A DNA stretch of 18,358 nucleotides from AC-52 sp044870295 (lineage in GTDB: Bacteria; Actinomycetota; UBA4738). Both the position numbers and the translations under genes were made by a program. This document shows, piece by piece, positions 6,889-13,834 of the stretch. The first letter of the stretch is position 1, and each line of letters starts with the position of its first letter. The stretch covers positions 1-18,358 of the forward strand of contig JBIOYQ010000203.1 in assembly GCA_044870295.1 (NCBI GenBank), given 5' to 3'. A model generated the notes under the pieces. It was not told the DNA's origin. It saw only the letters and a list, made by a program, of their open reading frames with translations, and searched no databases.

Positions 6889-8064
6889 ATGGCGTTCGAG
6901 TTCAGGCTCCCCGACATCGGCGAAGGATTGACCGAGGCCGAAGTGGTCGAATGGCTGGTGGCCGAAGGGGACCGCGTTGCCCTGGACCAGCCGCTGGTCC
7001 AGATCGAGACCGACAAGGCGGTCACGGACATCCCTTCGCCTCGAGCGGGTGTCCTGATCCGCCAGGGCGCTCCCGCCGGTTCGGTGGTGCAGGTGGGGGA
7101 GGTCCTGGCCGTCATCGAGACCGCGGACGAGGCGGCTGCCGTCCCCGGCGACGCCGCTCCCATCGTGGGGACGCTGCTCGAAGCCGAGGCAAGTCCACCG
7201 CAGAGTACGACTCAGAACGAGGCTCATGTCGAGCGTTCCCGCGAACCGGGCACCCGGCCGCACCCCGTCGAGGTGCTCCCCTTGGTTCGAAGGCTCGCCA
7301 GGGAGCTCGGCGTGGACCTCGCGAAGGTTGAGGGGACCGGTCCGGGGGGACGCATCACCCGGGAGGATGTCGAGTCCGTGGCCGGGCGGACGGCGACGCC
7401 CATCGCCGATGGCGCCGAGGAACGGGTTCGCCTGTCGAAGCTGCGCCGGACCATCGCCTCGAACATGGAGCGGTCCTGGCGCGAGATCCCACACGTCACG
7501 ACGTTCGGCGACGCGGACGCCACCGCCGTCCTGGCCGTCCGCGCTGACACAGGACTGGCTCTGGAGGCGCTGTTCATCCGGGCGGTGCTCCCGGCCCTCC
7601 GGACCTACCCGGAGTTCAACGCCTCCCTCGATGGTGAGGAGCTCGTCCTCAAGCGCCACTACGACATCGGCGTGGCCGTCGATACGCCGAACGGGCTGCT
7701 TGTCGCAGTGGTCAAGGCAGCCGACCAGCGGACTCCGCATGATCTCAGCAAGGAGATCGCGCGGCTTTCCGCCGCCGTCCAAACGCGCACGGCCAGGCCC
7801 GGCGAGCTGACCGGTCAGACCTTCACCATCTCCAACATCGGCGCCGTGGGCGGTGGCCACGGCACGCCGATCATCCCCTATGGGACGACCGCCATCCTCT
7901 CCTTCGGCCGCGCCGCCGAGCGACCCGTCGTCCGAGAGGGCCGCATCGCGACGGTCCCGGTGCTGCCCCTCTCACTCTCGTACGACCACCGCGTGATCGA
8001 TGGGGCCCTCGGCCGACGCTTCCTCGATGCGGTCGTGGATGGTCTGGAGCGCCCGTCTCCTTGA
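6889..8064 (+). CDS. pdhC: Dihydrolipoamide acyltransferase E2 of the 2-oxoacid dehydrogenase complex
   Basis: This E2 accepts the acyl group from E1 on a swinging lipoyl arm and transfers it to CoA, forming the core of the complex. It has one N-terminal lipoyl domain (about 1-78) with the lipoylated lysine K43 in ETDKAVTDI, a short linker, a peripheral subunit-binding domain (about 120-157; VRRLARELGVDLAKVEGTGPGG) and the catalytic domain from about 167. The active-site motif is SYDHRVIDG, with H367 and D371. The length of 391 residues fits a single-lipoyl-domain E2. The ATG at 6889 follows the beta subunit by 12 bases with an AGAGG-type site upstream. No E3 gene follows; a strong promoter for the next gene overlaps the stop codon. 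Confidence 0.94.
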   Translation: MAFEFRLPDIGEGLTEAEVVEWLVAEGDRVALDQPLVQIETDKAVTDIPSPRAGVLIRQGAPAGSVVQVGEVLAVIETADEAAAVPGDAAPIVGTLLEAEASPPQSTTQNEAHVERSREPGTRPHPVEVLPLVRRLARELGVDLAKVEGTGPGGRITREDVESVAGRTATPIADGAEERVRLSKLRRTIASNMERSWREIPHVTTFGDADATAVLAVRADTGLALEALFIRAVLPALRTYPEFNASLDGEELVLKRHYDIGVAVDTPNGLLVAVVKAADQRTPHDLSKEIARLSAAVQTRTARPGELTGQTFTISNIGAVGGGHGTPIIPYGTTAILSFGRAAERPVVREGRIATVPVLPLSLSYDHRVIDGALGRRFLDAVVDGLERPSP

Positions 8065-8090
8065 CCTTTTCTCGCACCCGGCCGTAGCGT
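8061..8090 (+). promoter_or_regulatory. Promoter of the secreted Asp-box gene
   Basis: A -35 box TTGACC (8061-8066) is separated by 18 bases from a -10 box TAGCGT (8085-8090). Transcription would begin near 8097, giving a leader of about 76 bases. The -35 box contains the TGA stop of the E2 gene, so this gene need not depend on read-through from the dehydrogenase operon. Confidence 0.55.
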
Positions 8091-8157
8091 TCGCTGTTCG
8101 GGGTCCGCTTTGGGCCCTCGCCGCCACACCGTCGGGTATCCCCCGACCCGTCAACGG

Positions 8158-8164
8158 AAGGAGG
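8158..8164 (+). promoter_or_regulatory. Strong ribosome binding site fixing the GTG start at 8173
   Basis: AAGGAGG lies 8 bases before GTG 8173, a near-perfect Shine-Dalgarno match. It decides the start over the longer open frame beginning at 8110, and it contrasts with the leaderless starts elsewhere in the window. Confidence 0.75.
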
Positions 8165-8172
8165 CAACGCGC

Positions 8173-9651
8173 GTGCTACTCACCGAGCGACGGTTCCGTC
8201 GCGTCGCACGACCGGCTACGGTCGCTGTCGGGATCGGCTTGAGCTTGGCCTTGATGGTTGGGTCGGCTCTGGCGAACGTTCCCGTCAAGCTCGTGAGCAT
8301 CGACCCCTTCACCAACACCGACGCGTTCCACCGAACGGAGGTGGAGCCCGACACCTACGCGTTCGGTAACACCATCGTGAGCGTGTTCCAGGTCGGTCGA
8401 TACTCGGATGGTGGAGCCGACGCCGTCGGGTTCGCCACGTCGACGAATGCGGGGCGTAACTGGATCAACGGCATCCTCCCGAGCTTGACGGTGTGGTCCA
8501 ACCCGCCCGGACCGTACAACCGGGCGACCGACCCAGCCATCGCCTACGACGCCAAGCACGACGTGTGGATGGCGCTGGCGCTCGATTCCCTGGCTGCCTT
8601 CGGGTTCAACGGTGACGCGGTCACGGTGAACCGCTCGACGGATGGCGGCGTGACCTTCGGCGCCCCCGTGACCGTAACTTCGACGGGCATCGGCCTGGAC
8701 AGCACGTGGATGTCATGTGACAACTGGGCCAGCAGCCCCTTCTATGGCAACTGCTACGTCGAGTTCGACGACTTCGGGGCCGGCGCGGTGCTCAAGATGA
8801 TGCGCTCCACCGACGGCGGGCTCACGTGGACGAACTCGACGGCGCCGAACACCACAGTGATCGGTGGCAAGCCCGTGGCCCTGCCCAACGGCACCGTCGT
8901 CGTCCCCATCGACTCCAACCCGATCAGCTCGGTGCTGTCCTTCGTCTCCACGAACGGGGGTGTGAGCTACACGGGTCCCACCACGATCAGCAACCTGACC
9001 TGGCACTCGGTCAACGGGAGCATGCGGTCACTCCCGATCGTCTCGGCCGAGGTGGATGCGAGTGGGACGGTGTACGTGGTCTGGCACGATTGCCGGTTCC
9101 GATCCGGCTGCAGCTCGAACGACATGGTCATGAGCACGTCGACGAACGGGACGACGTGGACGCCGGTCACCAGGATTCCGATCGACCCGGCCAACAGCGG
9201 GAGAGATCATTTCATCCCGGGGCTGGGCGTCGATCCCGCCACCAACGGCCACCTGGGGCTCGTGTACTACTTCTACCCCGTGGCGAACTGCAACGAGACC
9301 ACCTGCCAGCCGAGCGTCGGGTTCGTCTCCTCCACCAACGGCGGGGCCAGCTGGAGCGCCGAGTTGCAGCTGTCCGGCCCGTTCAGCAACAAGGGCCTGC
9401 CGTTGACGACCTCCGGCTACATGTTCGGGGACTACAACTCCGTGTCGTACATCGCGGGCCTCGCCCACACGGTGTACGCCGTCGAGCGCGGCACGAACTG
9501 CGTGCTCGGCCAGCCTGGGTCGTGCAAGGTGACCATGGCGTCACCGAGGCAGGGCCTGGCGATTACGGGCGGGCCGTTCCGCGCGGTAGCCGGCCCGGTC
9601 CTGTCGACGCAGGGGAGCGGTTCGAGCACCGTTCTGCAGAGCAGCCACTAG
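8173..9651 (+). CDS. Secreted Asp-box (BNR-like) repeat protein
   Basis: This 492-residue protein has an arginine-rich start (RRFRRVAR), a hydrophobic core and a signal peptidase site after SALA (residue 34), so it is exported and not lipid-anchored. Asp-box-like motifs lie near residues 89-97, 154-162, 211-219, 259-266, 322-329 and 387-394, giving a six-bladed propeller-like architecture. Cysteines at about 182, 194, 307, 313, 373, 378, 443 and 451 could form disulfides outside the cell. A C-terminal MFGDYNSV motif resembles the GDY motif of the lipoprotein at 749-2209. No catalytic sialidase arginine triad could be assigned, so it is called repeat protein, not sialidase. GTG 8173 is supported by a strong ribosome binding site. 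It is convergent with the M23 peptidase gene. Confidence 0.9.
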   Translation: MLLTERRFRRVARPATVAVGIGLSLALMVGSALANVPVKLVSIDPFTNTDAFHRTEVEPDTYAFGNTIVSVFQVGRYSDGGADAVGFATSTNAGRNWINGILPSLTVWSNPPGPYNRATDPAIAYDAKHDVWMALALDSLAAFGFNGDAVTVNRSTDGGVTFGAPVTVTSTGIGLDSTWMSCDNWASSPFYGNCYVEFDDFGAGAVLKMMRSTDGGLTWTNSTAPNTTVIGGKPVALPNGTVVVPIDSNPISSVLSFVSTNGGVSYTGPTTISNLTWHSVNGSMRSLPIVSAEVDASGTVYVVWHDCRFRSGCSSNDMVMSTSTNGTTWTPVTRIPIDPANSGRDHFIPGLGVDPATNGHLGLVYYFYPVANCNETTCQPSVGFVSSTNGGASWSAELQLSGPFSNKGLPLTTSGYMFGDYNSVSYIAGLAHTVYAVERGTNCVLGQPGSCKVTMASPRQGLAITGGPFRAVAGPVLSTQGSGSSTVLQSSH

Positions 9652-9672
9652 CCAGGGAAAGGGAGGCCCAGG

Positions 9673-10356
9673 CTAGAGGCGTGATGGCCTCAAGGGCGGC
9701 CCGGCGATCGCCGGGCCGCCCTTGCACGCCGCGTTGAGCAGCTTGAACGAATCCACGGCTGCCCCGCCCCCCGGATGCCACTCGAAGTGGTCATGGGTCG
9801 ATGCCCCTCGCGCGTCCCCGGTGTTGCCGACGTAGCCCACGATGTCCCCGGCCTTCACCCGGCCCTTCTTGACGGCGACGCGGTCGAGGTGGCCGTTGAA
9901 GACGAAGCCGCGTTTCCCGTACACGTAGAGCTGGTTCCCCCCCATCCAGTTGTAGGACGTCTCCACGCGCCCATCGAAGGGAGCCCGGATGGGCGTTCCG
10001 CGCGGAGCGAAGATGTCGATGCCCTGGTGGCGATGGAATCCTCCGACCCACCGGGCGTCGCCGAAGCTGTCCACGTAGTGGCGGGGCCGGTCGACGGGAC
10101 AGACCTGGAAGGTGGGGCCGCGACGCGAGCCTTCGCGCACCGGCTGGGAAGCCTGATCCGACGACGTGCCGGCAGCCTCATCCAGGGATGGGACGACCCC
10201 CACGTCACCCTGAGTCGGAGGAGGAGCAGCGGCGGCACTGATGCCACCTCCGACAACCATTGAAAGGGCCACTGCGACGCCAATCACCCCGGCTACCAGC
10301 GGAAACGTCCTGGGCGCGCGTCGGGCAGGCGTGATAGACAAGGGGCGCTTTGTCAT
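9673..10356 (-). CDS. Secreted M23 family (LytM-type) peptidase
   Basis: This 227-residue protein has a signal or anchor segment at about residues 18-43 (SAAAAPPP may be the cleavage region) followed by a short Ser/Gly-rich spacer. The C-terminal domain is M23/LytM: a zinc site with H110 and D114 in HQGIDIFAPRG, GHLDRV (H155) and H188/H190 in STHDHFEWHPGG. Such enzymes cut peptide cross-links in peptidoglycan outside the membrane, though some act only as activators of amidases. The metal ligands appear intact, so activity is plausible. The ATG at 10356 lacks a clear ribosome binding site but has TAGCCT 15-20 bases upstream. Its 3' end contains a perfect 34-base palindrome, and it ends 21 bases from the convergent Asp-box gene. 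Confidence 0.9.
   Translation of the reverse strand: MTKRPLSITPARRAPRTFPLVAGVIGVAVALSMVVGGGISAAAAPPPTQGDVGVVPSLDEAAGTSSDQASQPVREGSRRGPTFQVCPVDRPRHYVDSFGDARWVGGFHRHQGIDIFAPRGTPIRAPFDGRVETSYNWMGGNQLYVYGKRGFVFNGHLDRVAVKKGRVKAGDIVGYVGNTGDARGASTHDHFEWHPGGGAAVDSFKLLNAACKGGPAIAGPPLRPSRL
9691..9724. terminator. Perfect 34-base palindrome, likely bidirectional terminator inside coding sequence
   Basis: The 17-base arms are fully self-complementary around a central GATC (9706-9709), with no mismatch. The outer ends read CAAGGGC and GCCCTTG, like the A/T flanks of an intrinsic terminator, but there is no longer T-tract. It lies 40 bases after the stop of the plus-strand Asp-box gene and inside the last codons of the M23 gene (residues 211-221). 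Confidence 0.6.
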
Positions 10357-10370
10357 GAGAACGGAGGTTC

Positions 10371-10397
10371 AGGCTACCAGGGCGGCCAGCTTGGCAA
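10371..10397 (-). promoter_or_regulatory. Candidate promoter of the M23 peptidase gene
   Basis: On the minus strand TTGCCA (10397-10392) is followed after 15 bases by TAGCCT (10376-10371). The spacer is short, so this is a weak to moderate call. The start of transcription would lie roughly eight bases before the ATG at 10356. Confidence 0.35.
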
Positions 10398-10426
10398 CCA
10401 CCCCGCCCGGCCGGAAGGGAGGGTGG
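10398..10426 (-). terminator. Weak hairpin after the DUF1684 gene
   Basis: CCACCC (10398-10403) and GGGTGG (10421-10426) can pair, with 17 bases between them. It lies downstream of the DUF1684 stop codon and just upstream of the candidate M23 promoter. No T-tract is visible, so function is uncertain. Confidence 0.25.
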
Positions 10427-10451
10427 GGGACGCGGCGGGGCCGTTGAGCCT

Positions 10452-11303
10452 TCAGCCGTCGTACCGCTTCTCGCCGGCCTCCACCCTGAAGGGCAGCCGG
10501 TTCTGGGGCAAGGGCAAGGCGCACGTGGCATGGGCCGTGAACACGCAGGGCGGGTTGTACGCCCGGTTGAAGTCCAGCTCCACCAACCCCGCACCGTCCG
10601 GCTGCTTCGTGTACAGGTACCGACCACCCCCGTACGTCTCCGTCCCAGAGGTAGCGTCCGCGAACACGATGAACAGATCCGTCTCACCCGGCTCGAGGAA
10701 CGCGTCCAGCCGGTGTGTCCGACCATCGTGATCGAAGGCCAGGGCGCCCGGCGTAGGGTAGGCCTCCTCCATTCCCAGGACGGTCGGAGCTCGGGAGACC
10801 TTCGGAGGGTCGTAGGGCTCGAACCTCGCCTGCAAACGCCACCGTTCGTCCACGGGGTAGTGCTCGATGCCGGTGAACCGTTGCCGCGCGGGGCTTTCGA
10901 GGTCTCGAACCCGCACGCCCAAGCGGTCCTCGAACCGCCGGATCACGTGCAGCCGGAGCGACCCGACCGCCAGGACGGTGGGAGCACCTGCACCCTCCAG
11001 GTCGTCTCGGAGTCGGAGCCGTGACATGACGCGGTGGCCGTCGTGGTCCACCAGCGCCCCGGGTTCGGGCTCGAACCACACCTGGCCCTCCTCCACGTCG
11101 ATGGTTCCCACGCGCTCCGGGGCACGATCCGCGGGGAGCCGAAGGGCACTCCTCGGATGCGAACCGACCGAGGTGGCGCCCGGCTCCAGCCAGTGGAGAC
11201 CCACCACGGTGAGCCAGCCGTCGGGGCCGGTGAGCCTGGCCATGCGGCCTGCTCGCCATCGCTCGACCTCCTCGGTGTGCGGCGACGGTCTGGGAGACGA
11301 CAT
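10452..11303 (-). CDS. DUF1684 family protein
   Basis: This 283-residue protein matches the DUF1684 pattern known from many actinobacteria: WLTVVGLHWLEPG near the N-terminus, VWFEPEPGALVDHDG, FTGIEHYPVDERWRLQARF in the middle, and the hallmark C-terminal stretch FADATSGTETYGGGRYLY followed by LDFNRAYNPPCVFTAHATCALPLP. The function is unknown. No signal peptide is seen, so it is probably cytoplasmic. The frame is open to 11597, but the conserved region begins shortly after ATG 11303, which has AGGA seven bases upstream. The added upstream part is antisense to the propeller gene. It lies in the same direction as the M23 gene, 95 bases apart with a possible promoter between, so the two are not clearly one operon. 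It is divergent from the propeller gene. Confidence 0.85.
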   Translation of the reverse strand: MSSPRPSPHTEEVERWRAGRMARLTGPDGWLTVVGLHWLEPGATSVGSHPRSALRLPADRAPERVGTIDVEEGQVWFEPEPGALVDHDGHRVMSRLRLRDDLEGAGAPTVLAVGSLRLHVIRRFEDRLGVRVRDLESPARQRFTGIEHYPVDERWRLQARFEPYDPPKVSRAPTVLGMEEAYPTPGALAFDHDGRTHRLDAFLEPGETDLFIVFADATSGTETYGGGRYLYTKQPDGAGLVELDFNRAYNPPCVFTAHATCALPLPQNRLPFRVEAGEKRYDG

Positions 11304-11382
11304 CACCGCGTCCTGGGTGAGGATCCGATGAGGATCGCGCGCGGCGATCTCCCTCGAGTCGTGTCGATCCGGCTCACGCGGG

Positions 11383-11388
11383 TAGCAT
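11383..11388 (+). promoter_or_regulatory. Candidate -10 box of the propeller gene
   Basis: TAGCAT lies at -13 to -8 relative to ATG 11396, one base from the leaderless position seen at 737-742 and 4892-4897. No ribosome binding site is visible upstream of the ATG. Confidence 0.4.
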
Positions 11389-11395
11389 CCCTCAC

Positions 11396-12613
11396 ATGAG
11401 ACGAAGGCGGCACGCTCGAGCGTCTCGATCGAGCCGCATCGTGGTGCTCTCGGCCAGCGCCTTCGTCGTACTCGCCGCCGGTGTGGCCGTCGCCATCGGG
11501 ATGGACAAGGATCCACCGGCCCGTCCGAGGACGCCGTTGGCCGCCGCCACCTCCCCCAGTCCGACTGCGACGACGGTGACTCCCACGACCCCCTCACCGA
11601 GCCCCTCTCCTTCGCCGTCCCCGTCTGGCCCCGTGAACGTGTACGCGGCCCAGTCCTCCGGGGTGTTCAGCCCCGTGGTGGCCAAGGACCCGGAGCGCGT
11701 CTACGTTCCCAACGTGAGCAGCGGCACGATCAGCGTGATCGACCCCAAGACCTTCAAGGTGGTGGACACCCTGGTCGTGGGTGGCGCGCCCCACCACGTC
11801 ACGCCGTCGTGGGACCTCCGGCACCTCTACGTCGACAACCCGGGCAGCGGGGTGCTCCGCGAGATCGATCCGCGAACGGGCAAGCTGGAAGGCACCATCG
11901 ACGTCCCCACCCCTTACAACCTCTACTTCACTCCGGACGGCTCGAAGGCCATCGTCGTCGCGGAGTACGACCAGAAGCTCCAGTTCCGGGACCGCAAGAC
12001 CTGGAAGGTCCTCAAAGACCTCACGATCCCGGGCCGGGGCGTCGATCACATGGATTTCTCGCCGGACGGCGGTTACCTGGTGGTCAGCTGCGAGTACACC
12101 GGCACCGTGGCCAAGGTGAACACCAAGACGATGACCGTCAGCCGCTTCGTCAACGTGGGTGGCAGGCCGGTCGACGTGAAGGTGTCGCCCAACGGCAAGG
12201 TGTTCTTCGTGGCGAACCAGGGCTTGGGCGGTGTGTCCATCCTGGATCCCTCGACCATGAAGGAGATTGGCTTCATCCAGACGGGGACGGGCTCGCACGG
12301 CTTCGCCGTCAGCCGCGACGGGACCAAGCTCTACAACAGCAACCGCGTCGCGGGAACGATCTCGGTGATCAACTTCGCCTCCCGCAAGGTGGTCGCCACC
12401 TGGAACGTTGGCGGTAGCCCCGACATGCTCCAGGTGTCACCGGATGGTTCGCAGCTCTGGGCGAGCAATCGCTTCGGCAATACCGTCTCGGTCATCTCCA
12501 CGAAGACGGGCAAGGTGATCCGGCGGATCGTGGTGGGCCAAGAGCCGCACGGCCTGGCGTTCTTCCCTCAGCCGGGCATGCACTCCATCGGCCACAACGG
12601 CGTATACCGCTGA
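11396..12613 (+). CDS. Membrane-anchored YVTN/NHL-like beta-propeller protein
   Basis: The 405-residue product has a basic N-terminus (MRRRRHAR), one hydrophobic helix (about 16-34), and a Ser-Pro-Thr-rich linker with an SP repeat (about 52-77), which probably carries the domain away from the membrane. The rest is a seven-bladed propeller of YVTN type: repeats such as RVYVPNVSSGTISVIDPKTFKVVDT, KVFFVANQGLGGVSILDPSTM, KLYNSNRVAGTISVINFASRKVV and QLWASNRFGNTVSVISTKTGKVI. These repeats bind or scaffold and carry no known catalytic residues; some relatives are lactonase-like or S-layer proteins. The ATG at 11396 is chosen because it gives the anchor, with TAGCAT just upstream. It converges on the zinc-ribbon gene, with only two bases between the stop codons. 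Confidence 0.85.
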   Translation: MRRRRHARASRSSRIVVLSASAFVVLAAGVAVAIGMDKDPPARPRTPLAAATSPSPTATTVTPTTPSPSPSPSPSPSGPVNVYAAQSSGVFSPVVAKDPERVYVPNVSSGTISVIDPKTFKVVDTLVVGGAPHHVTPSWDLRHLYVDNPGSGVLREIDPRTGKLEGTIDVPTPYNLYFTPDGSKAIVVAEYDQKLQFRDRKTWKVLKDLTIPGRGVDHMDFSPDGGYLVVSCEYTGTVAKVNTKTMTVSRFVNVGGRPVDVKVSPNGKVFFVANQGLGGVSILDPSTMKEIGFIQTGTGSHGFAVSRDGTKLYNSNRVAGTISVINFASRKVVATWNVGGSPDMLQVSPDGSQLWASNRFGNTVSVISTKTGKVIRRIVVGQEPHGLAFFPQPGMHSIGHNGVYR

Positions 12614-12615
12614 CC

Positions 12616-12849
12616 TCAGGCTTCGGGGAGGGGGTCGGACGCGGCGCCCCCCGAACGCTTCTCTCCCTCGCTGGCGGGGGTCAGGTCGAGGGCGAAGGTC
12701 CGGGAGAGCGCCGCAGCCGAGCGGGCGATCTTGACCGAAGCCTCATCGTCGTCGCCCGGATTCCATTGGTTCATACACGCCCCGCAGAGCGCCCGCAAGG
12801 AGTGGACGAGCACGATCACTCGATCGGAGCCACACTCCGGGCACTGCAT
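12616..12849 (-). CDS. Small zinc-ribbon protein, function unknown
   Basis: This product of about 77 residues has two CxxC knuckles, CPECG and CGAC, separated by 15 residues (IVLVHSLRAL between), which should bind one zinc. The C-terminal half has a charged GDDDEASVKIARSAAALSRTF stretch and a disordered tail. The reading frame is closely flanked by real genes, and the cysteine pattern argues that it is coding. The start is uncertain: GTG 12858 would add three residues, but a TACCAT box (12864-12859) would overlap it, so ATG 12849 with a nearly absent leader is preferred. It converges on the propeller gene and is divergent from the PfkB gene. Confidence 0.65.
   Translation of the reverse strand: MQCPECGSDRVIVLVHSLRALCGACMNQWNPGDDDEASVKIARSAAALSRTFALDLTPASEGEKRSGGAASDPLPEA
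12622..12655. terminator. Possible hairpin inside the end of the zinc-ribbon gene
   Basis: TTCGGGG (12622-12628) and CCCCGAA (12649-12655) are perfect inverted repeats with 20 bases between. The hairpin lies directly after the propeller stop codon and inside the last codons of the zinc-ribbon gene. It has no T-tract. Confidence 0.3.
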
Positions 12850-12862
12850 CAGGGGCACATGG

Positions 12863-12878
12863 TACCCGGTAACGGGTA
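12863..12878. repeat. Operator-like dyad between divergent genes
   Basis: TACCCG and CGGGTA are perfect 6-base inverted repeats around a GTAA spacer. One end overlaps the TACCAT box of the zinc-ribbon gene, and the other overlaps the candidate -35 box (12877-12882) of the PfkB gene. This position would suit a repressor of both genes. Confidence 0.4.
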
Positions 12879-12906
12879 GACCGGCCTCGGTCGATCGGCC
12901 TATCTT
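12877..12906 (+). promoter_or_regulatory. Candidate promoter of the PfkB-family gene
   Basis: TAGACC (12877-12882) and TATCTT (12901-12906) are separated by 18 bases. Transcription would start near 12913, leaving about 65 bases before the GTG at 12978, which has its own ribosome binding site. Confidence 0.45.
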
Positions 12907-12977
12907 CGGTCCCCCGGAGCTGGGCCCTTGACCAGGGGCATTGGGCCGGGGGCCGGCGTCGAAGGGGAGGAGCTGCT

Positions 12978-13802
12978 GTGCGGGTCGCGGTCGTGGGACA
13001 CGTCGAGTGGATCGAGTTCGCCGAGGTCGACCACGTGCCGGAGGCCGGCGAGATCATCCATGCCCAGGATGCATGGGAGGAGGTCGGGGGCGGCGGGGCG
13101 GTGGCGGCCGTCCAGCTGAGCAAGCTCGCCGAGGAGGCGGTGTTCTTCACCGCCCTCGGGGACGACCACCTCGGCCATCGGGCGGAGGCGGCCCTTCGCG
13201 CCATGGGGATCCGGGTCGAGGCGGTGTTCCGGCCGACCGCCCAGCGCCGCGCCCTGACGTTCACCGATGCCTCAGGCGAGCGGACCATCACGGTGATCGG
13301 CGACCGGCTCGGACCGAACGCCGAGGACCCTCTCCCCTGGGATCTCCTGAACGGCACCGACGCCGTCTACTACACCGCCGGTGACGACGGTGCGCTGCGC
13401 CTGGCCCGGCGGGCCCGCGCGGTGGTGGCCACCTCCCGCGTCCTCGAGCAGCTCGCCCGGGTCGGCATCCAGCTCGATGCCCTGGTGGGAAGTCGGAAGG
13501 ACCGAGCCGAGCGCTATCGGCCCGGAGACCTCGAGCCCGTCCCCGGCCTGGCGGTGTGGACCGAGGGCAAGGCGGGAGGAAGCTACCTGACGGCCGACGG
13601 CACGGCCGGGCGGTTCAACCCCGCGCCTGTTCCCGGTCCGATCGTGGACACCTACGGTGCCGGCGACAGCTTCGCCGCGGGTCTGACGTCCGCCCTGGGG
13701 GAGGGCCGTTCCCCCGGAGATGCGTTGGCCTTCGCCGCCCGGTGCGGAGCGGCGTGCCTCACCGGACGTGGCCCGTACGCCGGGCAGCTCAGGCTACGGT
13801 AG
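12978..13802 (+). CDS. PfkB-family carbohydrate kinase (ribokinase-like)
   Basis: This 274-residue sugar or nucleoside kinase uses ATP to phosphorylate a small hydroxylated substrate. The C-terminal signature is VDTYGAGDSFAAG, with catalytic D230 and the anion-hole GAGD. The N-terminal part is an atypical ribokinase start: MRVAVVGHVEWIEF where many members have a GD or GN-type motif, then VGGGGAVAAVQLSKL and FFTALGDDHLGHRAEAALRAMGI. The protein is slightly shorter than typical ribokinase (about 300). The substrate cannot be predicted; fructose, ribose and adenosine-type kinases all belong here. The GTG at 12978 has GGGAGGAG a few bases upstream. It precedes the dehydratase gene by 32 bases, so the two may be loosely linked. 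Confidence 0.88.
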   Translation: MRVAVVGHVEWIEFAEVDHVPEAGEIIHAQDAWEEVGGGGAVAAVQLSKLAEEAVFFTALGDDHLGHRAEAALRAMGIRVEAVFRPTAQRRALTFTDASGERTITVIGDRLGPNAEDPLPWDLLNGTDAVYYTAGDDGALRLARRARAVVATSRVLEQLARVGIQLDALVGSRKDRAERYRPGDLEPVPGLAVWTEGKAGGSYLTADGTAGRFNPAPVPGPIVDTYGAGDSFAAGLTSALGEGRSPGDALAFAARCGAACLTGRGPYAGQLRLR

Positions 13803-13820
13803 CGCTGGTCGGGCGGCCTG

Positions 13821-13826
13821 TATCGT
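13821..13826 (+). promoter_or_regulatory. Candidate -10 box of the dehydratase gene
   Basis: TATCGT lies at -14 to -9 relative to ATG 13835, close to the leaderless spacing. No clear ribosome binding site precedes this ATG. Confidence 0.35.
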
Positions 13827-13834
13827 CGGATGCG

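Noticed and set aside
5593..7860. A 755-residue open frame on the minus strand
   Set aside because: It lies antisense to the E1 alpha, E1 beta and E2 genes and shows no domain; long antisense frames are common in GC-rich DNA.
11592..11630. Low-complexity repeat resembling a short tandem repeat
   Set aside because: It encodes the Ser-Pro linker of the propeller protein, a normal feature of anchored secreted proteins.
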